Source of the DNA: Sphaerisporangium krabiense
GTDB lineage: Bacteria > Actinomycetota > Actinomycetes > Streptosporangiales > Streptosporangiaceae
Reading direction: 5' to 3'
DNA length: 64,000 bases
Assembly (NCBI RefSeq): GCF_014200435.1
Contig: NZ_JACHBR010000002.1
Location: forward strand, 1,044,501-1,108,500
Position numbers and translations under genes: made by a program. This document shows, in pieces, positions 41,454-49,463 of this stretch. The notes beneath the pieces are model-generated. The model was not told the DNA's origin. It made no database searches and saw nothing but the letters and a program-made list of their open reading frames with translations. Each line of letters begins with the position of its first letter. The stretch's first letter is position 1.

Positions 41454-42068
41454 ATGTTGAACGGCATAGACGTGTCCAATTGGCAGGGCGCCGTCGACTG
41501 GGCGGATCATGCCATCGACGGCGTCGACTTCGGCTTCGCCAAGGCCAGCGAAGGCACCGGGTTCACCGACAAGTGGTTCGCCCGCAACTGGGCGGCGATG
41601 CGGGAGAACTGGATGGTCTGCGGCGCCTACCATTTCGGGCATCCCAAGGGCGATCCCGAGGACCAGGTGCGCCATTTCCTGGACGTGATCGACGCGGCCG
41701 GCGGCCTGCGCAGGGGTGACCTCATCGCCCTCGACCTGGAGCGCTCCGCTCACCTGCCGCCGCACGAGGTGGCCGAGTTCGCCCGCCGCTGGTGCCGTGT
41801 GATGACCTTCGTCACCGGCGTGCGGCCGATCATCTACACCTTCCTGTCCTTCGCCAGGAAGGGCTACTGCCACGGGCTGGAGGACTACCCGCTGTGGATC
41901 GCCGCGCCGAGCCACCCCAAGGGGCGCCCGGCCGTCCCGCCGCCGTGGAACCGCTGGACGATCCACCAGTACTCGCACGGCCGCATCGACCGCAACGTCT
42001 TCCGAGGCGACCGGGCCCAGCTCACCGCCCTCGGTTTCCAGCCCGACGACGGGCGCCGCAAGGCATAG
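41454..42068 (+). CDS. GH25 lysozyme-like muramidase
   Basis: 204 residues comprising one GH25 barrel. Catalytic elements are Asp in GIDVSNWQG near the start and the DLE pair in LIALDLERSAHLPP; GVRPIIYTFLSFARK and WTIHQYSHGRIDRNVFRGD complete the family pattern. GH25 enzymes cut the MurNAc-GlcNAc bond of peptidoglycan. No signal peptide, wall-binding repeat or membrane segment is encoded, which is unusual for a muramidase. ATG 41454 lies 10 bases after GGGGGGAG; GTG 41445 is too close to that site. thrS follows 78 bases downstream. Confidence 0.88.
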   Translation: MLNGIDVSNWQGAVDWADHAIDGVDFGFAKASEGTGFTDKWFARNWAAMRENWMVCGAYHFGHPKGDPEDQVRHFLDVIDAAGGLRRGDLIALDLERSAHLPPHEVAEFARRWCRVMTFVTGVRPIIYTFLSFARKGYCHGLEDYPLWIAAPSHPKGRPAVPPPWNRWTIHQYSHGRIDRNVFRGDRAQLTALGFQPDDGRRKA

Positions 42069-42146
42069 GGGCGGCGATATCGGGGGGCGGTTCCCGGTAG
42101 CATCGGGCTCGTAAACCGGAAGCCTCGCCCATTCTTGGAGCCCATC

Positions 42147-44114
42147 GTGTCCGCCGCCCTCGAAATACGCGTCACCCTCGCCGGAGCCGAGCGTGTGGTG
42201 GCGGGCGGCACGACGGCCGGGGAGGCCCTGGAGGCCGACGGCCGCACCGTCATCGCCGCGAGGATCAACGGCGAGGCCCGCGACCTCGCCACCGTCATCG
42301 CCGAGGGCGACGTCGTCGACCCGATCGCGATCGACGGCGAAGAGGGGCGCGCCATCCTGCGCCACTCCACCGCCCACGTGATGGCCCAGGCCGTCCAGGA
42401 GCTCTTCCCCGACGCCCGGCTCGGCATCGGCCCGCCCGTCGAGAACGGCTTCTACTACGACTTCGACGTCGAGCACCCGTTCACCCCCGACGATCTGAAG
42501 CGCATCGAGAAGCGCATGCGCGAGATCGTCAAGCAGGGGCAGCTCTTCTCCCGGCGCGCCGTCTCCGACGACGCCGCCCGCGAGGAGCTGGCCGCCGAGC
42601 CGTACAAGCTGGAGCTGATCGGGCTCAAGGGCGGCGCGGCCGACGAAGAGAGCGTCGAGGTCGGCGGCGACCAGCTCACCATCTACGACAACCTCGACGC
42701 CAAGTCCGGCGAGTTGTGCTGGAAGGACCTGTGCCGGGGGCCGCACCTGCCGTCCACCCGGGTCATCCCCGCCTTCAAGCTGATGCGCTCCGGCGGGGCG
42801 TACTGGCGGGGCAGCGAGAAGAACCCCCAGCTCCAGCGCATCTACGGCACCGCCTGGGAGTCCCGCGAGAAGCAGGACGACTACCTCCACATGCTGGAGG
42901 AGGCCGAGAAGCGCGACCACCGCAAGCTGGGCGCCGAGCTCGACCTGTTCTCCTTCCCGACCGAGCTCGGCTCCGGTCTCGCGGTCTTCCACCCCAAGGG
43001 CGGCGTGGTCCGCCGCCTCATGGAGGACTACTCGCGGCAGCGCCACGAGGAGGCCGGGTACTCCTTCGTGAACACGCCGCACATCACCAAGGAGAACCTG
43101 TACCAGATCTCCGGCCACCTGGACTGGTACGCCGACGGCATGTTCCCGCCCATGGAGCTCGAGGGCGCGCGCTACTACCTCAAGCCCATGAACTGCCCGA
43201 TGCACATCCTGATCTTCCGGTCGCGCGGGCGGTCCTACCGCGAGCTGCCGCTGCGCCTGTTCGAGTTCGGCACCGTCTACCGCTACGAGAAGTCGGGCGT
43301 GGTGCACGGCCTCACCCGCGTCCGCGGCATGACGCAGGACGACGCGCACATCTTCTGCACCCGCGACCAGATGCAGGACGAGCTCAAGAGCCTCCTGCGG
43401 TTCGTGCTCGGGCTGCTGCGCGACTACGGCCTCGACGACTTCTACCTGGAGCTCTCCACCCGCGACCCGAAGAAGTCCGTGGGCAGCGACGAGGTCTGGG
43501 AGGAGGCCACCGAGGCCCTGCGCGTCGCCGCCGAGTCCGAGAACCTCGAGCTCGTCCTCGACCCCGAGGGCGCGGCCTTCTACGGGCCCAAGATCTCGGT
43601 CCAGGCCAAGGATGCCATCGGCCGCACCTGGCAGATGTCCACCATCCAGGTCGACCTGAACCTGCCCGAGCTGTTCGAGCTGGAGTTCCAGGGGGCGGAT
43701 GGGGCGCGGCAGCGTCCCGTCATGATCCACCGGGCGCTGTTCGGATCGATCGAGCGGTTCTTCGGCGTCCTCGTCGAGCACTACGCCGGCGCGTTCCCTC
43801 CCTGGCTCGCGCCCGTCCAGGTCATCGGCATCCCCATCGCCGACGCCCACGTGTCGTACCTGAACGACGTCGCCAAGCGGCTGCGCGAGCACGGCATCCG
43901 GGTCGAGGTCGACTCCTCCGCCGATCGCATGCAGAAGAAGATCCGCAACGCCCAGAAGGCCAAGGTGCCCTACATGCTGCTCGCCGGCGACGAGGACATC
44001 GCTGCCGGGGCGGTCTCCTTCCGCTACCGCAACGGCGAGCAGAAGAACGGCATCCCGCTGGAAGACGCCATCGCCGAGATCATCAGCGCCGTGGAGAACC
44101 GCACCCAGGTCTGA
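42147..44114 (+). CDS. thrS: Threonyl-tRNA synthetase
   Basis: 655 residues. A TGS domain (1-60) is followed by the editing domain with [11 protein letters not shown] and the class II catalytic core: [20 protein letters not shown] with zinc-ligand Cys, [23 protein letters not shown] (motif 2) and [17 protein letters not shown] (motif 3). The anticodon-binding domain begins about 550. It charges tRNA-Thr and edits Ser-tRNA-Thr. GTG 42147 has GGAG five to eight bases before it; TTG 42135 in the same frame is less likely. thrS begins the conserved thrS-HIT-pgsA-pimA block of actinobacteria. Confidence 0.97.
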   Translation: MSAALEIRVTLAGAERVVAGGTTAGEALEADGRTVIAARINGEARDLATVIAEGDVVDPIAIDGEEGRAILRHSTAHVMAQAVQELFPDARLGIGPPVENGFYYDFDVEHPFTPDDLKRIEKRMREIVKQGQLFSRRAVSDDAAREELAAEPYKLELIGLKGGAADEESVEVGGDQLTIYDNLDAKSGELCWKDLCRGPHLPSTRVIPAFKLMRSGGAYWRGSEKNPQLQRIYGTAWESREKQDDYLHMLEEAEKRDHRKLGAELDLFSFPTELGSGLAVFHPKGGVVRRLMEDYSRQRHEEAGYSFVNTPHITKENLYQISGHLDWYADGMFPPMELEGARYYLKPMNCPMHILIFRSRGRSYRELPLRLFEFGTVYRYEKSGVVHGLTRVRGMTQDDAHIFCTRDQMQDELKSLLRFVLGLLRDYGLDDFYLELSTRDPKKSVGSDEVWEEATEALRVAAESENLELVLDPEGAAFYGPKISVQAKDAIGRTWQMSTIQVDLNLPELFELEFQGADGARQRPVMIHRALFGSIERFFGVLVEHYAGAFPPWLAPVQVIGIPIADAHVSYLNDVAKRLREHGIRVEVDSSADRMQKKIRNAQKAKVPYMLLAGDEDIAAGAVSFRYRNGEQKNGIPLEDAIAEIISAVENRTQV

Positions 44115-44305
44115 CCCGGGGTCCCCGCGCGCCGGTCTCCGGCATCGGCCCTGGTCCGTCCCCGGGCGCGTCGCGCGCGCTCGGGGTGGACTCCGGGTCC
44201 GGCCCGTTCGATCTTCCCGCCGGCCTCGGCCCGGACGCGGCGCGGGGGAGTCGGTCCTTTGTGCTGCGCACGATCCCGGCGGGCGAGAAAGGGCGGGCTG
44301 GTCCT

Positions 44306-44863
44306 ATGCTGCAAGACATGCAGGAGCCCATTGAGCAGTCCGGTGCCGGAGAGCCCGACAACTTCCGGCGTCTGTGGACCCCGCACCGGATGGCCTACAT
44401 CAAGGGCGAGAACAAGCCGACCGGCACCGGCCCCGGAGACGGGTGCCCGTTCTGCGAGATTCCCGGGATGAGCGACCAGGACGGGCTCATCGTGGCCCGC
44501 GGCTCCAGCGTGTTCGCCGTCCTGAACCTCTACCCGTACAACTCCGGCCACCTGATGGTCTGCCCGTACCGCCACGTGGCCGACTACGCCGACCTCGACG
44601 ACGCCGAGACCGCGGAGCTGGCCGACTTCACCAAGCGGGCGATGCTCTCGCTGCGCAAGGCCAGCGGCGCCCAGGGCTTCAACGTCGGCATGAACCTCGG
44701 CCACGTCGCGGGCGCCGGCATCGCGGGCCACCTGCACCAGCACGTCGTGCCCCGCTGGGGCGGCGACACCAACTTCATGCCGGTCGTCGGCCACACCCGG
44801 GTGCTCCCCCAACTCCTCCAGGACACCCGGGACCTCCTCGCCGACGCCTGGCCCACCCCCTGA
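44306..44863 (+). CDS. HIT-family hydrolase/AP4A phosphorylase-like protein
   Basis: 185 residues. The HIT motif HLHQHVVPRWGGDTNF is at about 138-153, with LWTPHRMAYIKGE and GCPFCEIPGM near the start; the two Cys may bind zinc. It resembles Rv2613c of M. tuberculosis, an AP4A phosphorylase lying between thrS and pgsA. Here too it follows thrS (190 bases). In this window, however, pgsA does not follow directly: three large minus-strand genes (44.98-51.6 kb) are inserted. ATG 44306 is chosen; ATG 44318 is possible. Confidence 0.9.
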   Translation: MLQDMQEPIEQSGAGEPDNFRRLWTPHRMAYIKGENKPTGTGPGDGCPFCEIPGMSDQDGLIVARGSSVFAVLNLYPYNSGHLMVCPYRHVADYADLDDAETAELADFTKRAMLSLRKASGAQGFNVGMNLGHVAGAGIAGHLHQHVVPRWGGDTNFMPVVGHTRVLPQLLQDTRDLLADAWPTP

Positions 44864-44982
44864 CCGACGTTCGGCCCACGCCTCACCGACGCCTGGCCGC
44901 CTTGACGGACGCCGCCTGACCGACGCCGCCTTCTGGCATCCCCGGCGGCCCTACGGCTGGGGCCAAGAGCTCGGATGGTGGC

Positions 44983-47100
44983 TCAGGTCGGCAGGGGATC
45001 GAGGACCGGCTTGGGGCGTGCGGGGTCGCCGGGGGCCAGGGCGGCGATGCCGGCCGAGAGGACCAACGGGACCGCGAGGGCCAGGGCCATGGAGAGGACG
45101 GCCGCGCCCGAGTCGTTGACGAGCATGCCCACCACGCCGCTCACCAGCGTGCCGACCAGGCCCGCGCGCAAGGTGGGCGCGCGTTCGAACGCCACCGGGA
45201 GCACCCCGGCGCTGGCCGCCCCGGGACGCAGCAGCGCGAAGACCAGGAAGGCGAACGCGGCCAGCACGATCGGCATGAGGTTCGGCGAGAGAAGCGTGCT
45301 CAGCATGGCCGTCAGCTTGCGCAGGATCACCGGCAGGAAGGTGCCGTCGAGGACCTGTCCGACGAACCGCCCCAGATGCGTCTGGGACCCCGGAGGACGC
45401 AGGTGGTCCAGGTAGGCGATGGCCAGCACCAGGACGCCGCCCGCGACGCAGAACGCGCCCAGCTTGAGCACCGAGACGCGCTTGCCCGCCACCAGCAACG
45501 CGGTCACCGCGATGCCTGGCACGAAGGCGATGACCCCGCCGAAGTCGCTGCCCACCCCGGGCCAGCCGTCGAGGATCATGGCGAAGCCGCCGAGCCCCGC
45601 CACGAGCGCGACGGCCCAGGGACGGCGGCCCGTCCGGACGAGCCGGTCGGCGACCGCGGTGGCCACCAGCAGCACCGCGGTGGCGAGCAGGGCGAAGGGG
45701 ATGTTCCCGAGCCCGTAGTAGCGGGCGCCGACCACGCCGGTGTAGCCCATGACGCTGTCGAGCTGCAACGGGGTGCCGGTGAGAAGGTCGCCGAGCAGCA
45801 CCGCGGCCGTGACGGCCGCCACGACCGAGGAGGGGCCGAGGACGCTGGCCGCCCGGGGACGGCCCCGCAGGCGCGCCCACAGGGCCGGGACCGCGAGCGC
45901 CAGCGAGGTGAGCGCCGCCGTGCAGAGCAGGATGCCGGAGACCAGCGTGAGCGCGGGCAGCGGGGCGGCGTCCCAGGGCGTGAGGTTGATCAGGTAGGTC
46001 GAGACCGGCACCGAGGCGAGCCCGAGGGCCGCGACGCGCACGCTCTCCAGCCCGCGGCGGCGGCGCAGCAGCAGGAAGGCCACCGCGTAGAACGCCACCT
46101 GCGCCACGGCGAGCAGCGTGAAGAACAGCCCGCCCACCGCGCGGATGGTCTGACCGGCGAGATCGGCCCGCCGCAGCGACGTCACGGCGTCGTCGAGGGA
46201 GGTCGGGCGGCCGGGCGACCACGGCGTGCCGATGACGGTGGGCGGCACCGCGAGCCCGGCCGTGGCGAGCATCGACGCCGTGATGTCCGGGAGGATCACC
46301 ATGTCGTCGCGCTGGGTGGACCGCGCGCCGAGGAGACGGCCCTCGGCGCCCGGCGCCCGCCACATCGCCGCGCGCAGGTGCGGCTCGGAGCCGTGGTCGG
46401 CCAGGCCGGCGACGGCGACGGCCGTGTCCGGCGGGAGCTGGGCGAGCACGGCGCCCGCCTTGGCGTCGGCCGCCTTGAGCGCGGCCTTGCGCTGGGCGGA
46501 GGAGAGCTTGTCGGGAACCTCCGCGAGCCGTTCGTCCTGGATGTAGGGGCGGATCAGATCGTCGACGTCGACGGCGAGCACCCGGCAGGCCGACCAGTCG
46601 GTGACCTTGTCGGGCGAGGACGCGTAGCGGTCGACCCGCCCGGACCGGTCGGCCAGCGCCAGGACCGCGCCGGGACCGACCGCCGAGGTGCACTGCCCGG
46701 CCGCGTGGACGGCCTCGCCCAGCGTGCCCGCGAACTGCACGTCGCGGACCGTCCAGAGCCAGTTGAAGTCGGGGATGACCGCGCCCGCGTCGCGCTGCTC
46801 CGCCGGCGGGGGAGGACCGCAGCGCGAGCCGACCGAGGAGCGGACCCCGGCCGAGACGGTCAGCCAGCCGTCGTACGGGCAAGTGGTCCTGCCGACGGCG
46901 CGGACCGACAGCGAGCCGAGCGCGCTCTGGCCCGCCAGCCGCCACAGGTGGGGAGTGTCGGCGGCGGTCACGTCGTCCCAGTGGAGGCCCGGCACGCCGA
47001 TCAGGGCGACCCGGGCGGGGGGAGTGTCGGCCCGCGCGGCGGCGGGGGCCAGGAGCAGCCCCGAGATGATCACGGCCAACGCGCCGAACGCCCGCCTCAC
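44983..47100 (-). CDS. Large membrane protein with alkaline-phosphatase-superfamily-like ectodomain
   Basis: 705 residues. GTG 47100 lies six bases after GGGAGG. A signal helix (FGALAVIISGLLLAPAAARA) is followed by about 340 outer residues containing VALIGVPGLHWDDVTAADTP, HLWRLAGQSALGSLSVRAVG and TTCPYDGWLTVSAG, then VAVAGLADHG and DDMVILPDITASMLATAGL. The TP-HLWRLA pattern, a DHG and a late D-I-T order suggest an alkaline phosphatase/sulfatase fold, but the metal ligands are not all evident. The C-terminal 330 residues hold about ten membrane helices. I do not know its function; an envelope polymer role is plausible. It interrupts the thrS-pgsA block. Confidence 0.7.
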   Translation of the reverse strand: MRRAFGALAVIISGLLLAPAAARADTPPARVALIGVPGLHWDDVTAADTPHLWRLAGQSALGSLSVRAVGRTTCPYDGWLTVSAGVRSSVGSRCGPPPPAEQRDAGAVIPDFNWLWTVRDVQFAGTLGEAVHAAGQCTSAVGPGAVLALADRSGRVDRYASSPDKVTDWSACRVLAVDVDDLIRPYIQDERLAEVPDKLSSAQRKAALKAADAKAGAVLAQLPPDTAVAVAGLADHGSEPHLRAAMWRAPGAEGRLLGARSTQRDDMVILPDITASMLATAGLAVPPTVIGTPWSPGRPTSLDDAVTSLRRADLAGQTIRAVGGLFFTLLAVAQVAFYAVAFLLLRRRRGLESVRVAALGLASVPVSTYLINLTPWDAAPLPALTLVSGILLCTAALTSLALAVPALWARLRGRPRAASVLGPSSVVAAVTAAVLLGDLLTGTPLQLDSVMGYTGVVGARYYGLGNIPFALLATAVLLVATAVADRLVRTGRRPWAVALVAGLGGFAMILDGWPGVGSDFGGVIAFVPGIAVTALLVAGKRVSVLKLGAFCVAGGVLVLAIAYLDHLRPPGSQTHLGRFVGQVLDGTFLPVILRKLTAMLSTLLSPNLMPIVLAAFAFLVFALLRPGAASAGVLPVAFERAPTLRAGLVGTLVSGVVGMLVNDSGAAVLSMALALAVPLVLSAGIAALAPGDPARPKPVLDPLPT

Positions 47101-47427
47101 CGAAGACCTCCCATGATCGACTTCCGGCGAATTGTTGGAACCGTACGGGAAGGGCCGCCGTCCGGTCCAGGAAACGGCCGGATACGTGGGCGGCGGCCCG
47201 GGCGACCGGCCGGAGACCGGCCGTGCCCGGGTCCACAGTAGACGGCCCGGCGACCGCGAACGGCCTGGAGAACCGTATCTGTGGACAAGGAGGCGTCGTC
47301 CACAGGGACAGGCGAGGCGGCGATACGGAAGCGGGGACAGGGAGACGCCGTCCACGGCGCGGGCGGGCGGTCCGCGGACGGCCGCCCGGCGTCAGGGCGG
47401 GACGGTCCGCGGGACGGCCGCTTGGCG
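47101..47427. other. Intergenic region with short repeats
   Basis: No gene seen. GACGGTCCGCGG(G)ACGGCCGC followed by GGCGTCAGGG occurs twice (about 47368-47400 and 47400-47435), a direct duplication that reaches into the end of the GHL10-type gene. A GACCGGCCGGAGACCGGCCG repeat lies near 47203-47222. It should contain the promoter of the membrane-protein gene. Confidence 0.5.
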
Positions 47428-49077
47428 TCAGGGCAGGACGGTGCTCGCCGGGGGGCTCTCGTTGGTGAGGCGGTCCAGGGCCGAGACGAGATAGGTGCCG
47501 CCGTCCTTGACCGGGTAGCTCTGCTCGGCGCCCTCGGCCGCGGGGACCACGGCCAGCAGGCCGCCGGCGTCCGCGGTCGCGCACGGCCCGGCGTCGCCGT
47601 CCGTCACGCGGTAGACCGCGTACGCGCGGGCGCCGGGGGAGGACCTCCACACCAGCGTGTCGCCGGAGCGCCGCAGCCCCACGGGGGTGGCGGGCGCCGC
47701 GCCGCCACGGGCCTCCATGAGCGGGAGCAGCGCCGGGCGCGTGTAGTGGTCCTTGGCGATGGCGTCGAGCACGCCCAGCGGGTTCCTGGCGAGCTGGGCG
47801 GCGCTGAAGTAAACGTCCCCGCCGACCTCGGGGTACTTGCGGTTGAGCGTGAGGTGGGCGGGCAGCTCGCCGGGCCTGGCCCAGGCCGGGGTGTCCTCGG
47901 CGCCGACCCTGTAGAGGGCCTGGCCGACGTAGAGGTGCACTCCCGTGTCCTTGACCGCCTTGGCCCACCAGGGCACGAGCTTGGCGTAGTCGGCGGCGGC
48001 GAACCCGCGCGGCCAGTAGAGCTGCGGCATGACGTAGTCGATCGACCGGGCCTTGATCCACGCGCGCGCGTCGGCGTAGATCGCGTCGTAGGCGGACAGG
48101 CCCTTGGTGTCGGAGCCGGACGGGTCGTCGGACTTGTTGCGCCAGATGCCGAACGGGCTGATGCCGAACTTGACGTACGGCTTGGCCGTGTGCACCGCCT
48201 TGCCGACCTCGGCGACGAGCTTGTTGACGTTGTCGCGGCGCCAGTTCGCCAGCGACTTCCCGTCACCGTACTTCGTAAAGGCGGCGGCGTCGGCGAACTT
48301 CGTGCCCTTGCCGGGATAGGGGTAGAAGTAGTCGTCGAAGTGGACGCCGTCGATGTCGTACCGCTGCACCACGTCCGTGACGACCTTGACGGTGTGCGCG
48401 CGGACCTCCGGCAGGCCGGGGTTGTAGTACAGCTTGCCCTCGTGCTTCACCACCCAGTCCGGGTGCTGCCGCGCGGGGTGGCCGGCGGGCAGCTTGGCGT
48501 CGGCCTTGTCGGCGGCCCGGTAGGGGTTGAACCAGGCGTGGAACTCGAGCCCCCGCTTGTGCGCCTCGGCGATCAGGAAGGGCAGCGGCTCCCAGCCGGG
48601 GTCCTTGCCCGCGGTGCCGGTCAGCCACTGCGACCAGGGCTCGTACGGCGACTTGTAGATCGCGTCGGAGGCGGGCCTGACCTGCACGAACACGGCGTTG
48701 AACCGGAGCTTGACCGCCTGGTCGAGTATGCGGACGTACTCGGCCTGCTGCCGGGCGGGGGTGAGTCCGGTCTTGGACGGCCAGTCGACGTTGTGGACGG
48801 TGGCGATCCACACGCCGCGAAGCTGCCGCTTGGGGAAGGCGGCGCTCATCCGGCACGGCTCCGGCGCGGACTTTCCCGTGGTCCCGCGGCCGGTCGCGGA
48901 CTTGCCCGCCGCCGCGCGGCCCGAGGCGGACGCGCCGGCGGTCTCGCGGCCCGAGGAGGCGGGCTTGCGGCTCTCGCTGTCCGCGGGCGCGGCGCCGGGG
49001 CCGAAGAAGTAGGCGAGGCCGGTGGTGACCACCGCGATGGCGGAGGCCGCGAGCAGAGGCCGATGTCCGTTTCGCAT
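47428..49077 (-). CDS. Secreted GHL10/YngK-type glycoside hydrolase-like protein
   Basis: 549 residues from ATG 49077. An N-terminal hydrophobic segment (PLLAASAIAVVTTGLAYFF) signals export or anchoring. A Ser/Gly/Lys-rich linker made of SGRETAGASASGR-type repeats follows to about residue 85. The DUF187/GHL10 barrel includes RGVWIATVHNVDWPS, FNAVFVQVRPASDAIY, FHAWFNPYRA, DGVHFDDYFYPYPG and IDYVMPQLYWPRGF; the Asp-Asp after HF and the later acidic residues are candidate catalysts. A fibronectin-like domain ends it. The substrate is unknown (probably a wall polymer). It is a paralogue of the partial gene at 1-450. Confidence 0.88.
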   Translation of the reverse strand: MRNGHRPLLAASAIAVVTTGLAYFFGPGAAPADSESRKPASSGRETAGASASGRAAAGKSATGRGTTGKSAPEPCRMSAAFPKRQLRGVWIATVHNVDWPSKTGLTPARQQAEYVRILDQAVKLRFNAVFVQVRPASDAIYKSPYEPWSQWLTGTAGKDPGWEPLPFLIAEAHKRGLEFHAWFNPYRAADKADAKLPAGHPARQHPDWVVKHEGKLYYNPGLPEVRAHTVKVVTDVVQRYDIDGVHFDDYFYPYPGKGTKFADAAAFTKYGDGKSLANWRRDNVNKLVAEVGKAVHTAKPYVKFGISPFGIWRNKSDDPSGSDTKGLSAYDAIYADARAWIKARSIDYVMPQLYWPRGFAAADYAKLVPWWAKAVKDTGVHLYVGQALYRVGAEDTPAWARPGELPAHLTLNRKYPEVGGDVYFSAAQLARNPLGVLDAIAKDHYTRPALLPLMEARGGAAPATPVGLRRSGDTLVWRSSPGARAYAVYRVTDGDAGPCATADAGGLLAVVPAAEGAEQSYPVKDGGTYLVSALDRLTNESPPASTVLP

Positions 49078-49419
49078 GAGACAGCAGTCTGGCATCGGCA
49101 AAGAGATGGTAAGGCCGGATAAAAGAAATCATCCTGTGATGCCGCCGTGACGCTCGGGACGGGGGAGGCCGGCGGTTCCGGGCCCGGAACCGGCCCGGCG
49201 GCGGCGATTTCCGGCGCCCACCTGGGGATGCGGCGGCCCGCCCGGCCATGGTCACCGGGCAGGGAAGGACAGACGGCATGTGCGGCCGCCGCGCGGGTGA
49301 CATGTGGCTTACCGCCGCCCCACGCGGGAGCCGGAGCGGGCGCGGGACGTCCCGCGGCGGCCGTCCGCGACGGCGGGGGGCTCGTCATGGCGCCACCTCC
49401 CTGGACGTGACGTGGACCT
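49078..49419. other. Intergenic region between EF-G2 and GHL10 genes
   Basis: About 340 bases without a supported gene. ATAAAAGAAATCATC near 49120-49135 is an AT-rich patch that probably holds the GHL10-gene promoter on the minus strand. GTTCCGGGCCCGGAAC at 49173-49188 is a perfect palindrome. Confidence 0.5.
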
Positions 49420-49455
49420 GGCCGGGCGGCGGCCGCTCGCGTCCGCCGCCCGGCC
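49420..49455 (-). terminator. Hairpin after the EF-G2 gene
   Basis: GGCCGGGCGGCGG at 49420-49432 pairs perfectly with CCGCCGCCCGGCC at 49443-49455, just past the EF-G2 stop at 49464. Confidence 0.75.
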
Positions 49456-49463
49456 GTGGCCGC

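Noticed and set aside
47281-49122. Long plus-strand frame opposite the GHL10-type gene
   Set aside because: It mirrors third-position GC of the real minus-strand gene and shows no domain.
48846-49388. Minus-strand frame starting at 49388 after a good GGGAGG site
   Set aside because: It runs through the promoter zone and 5' end of the GHL10-type gene in another frame, has Pro/Ala low complexity and no recognisable domain. A short peptide cannot be excluded.
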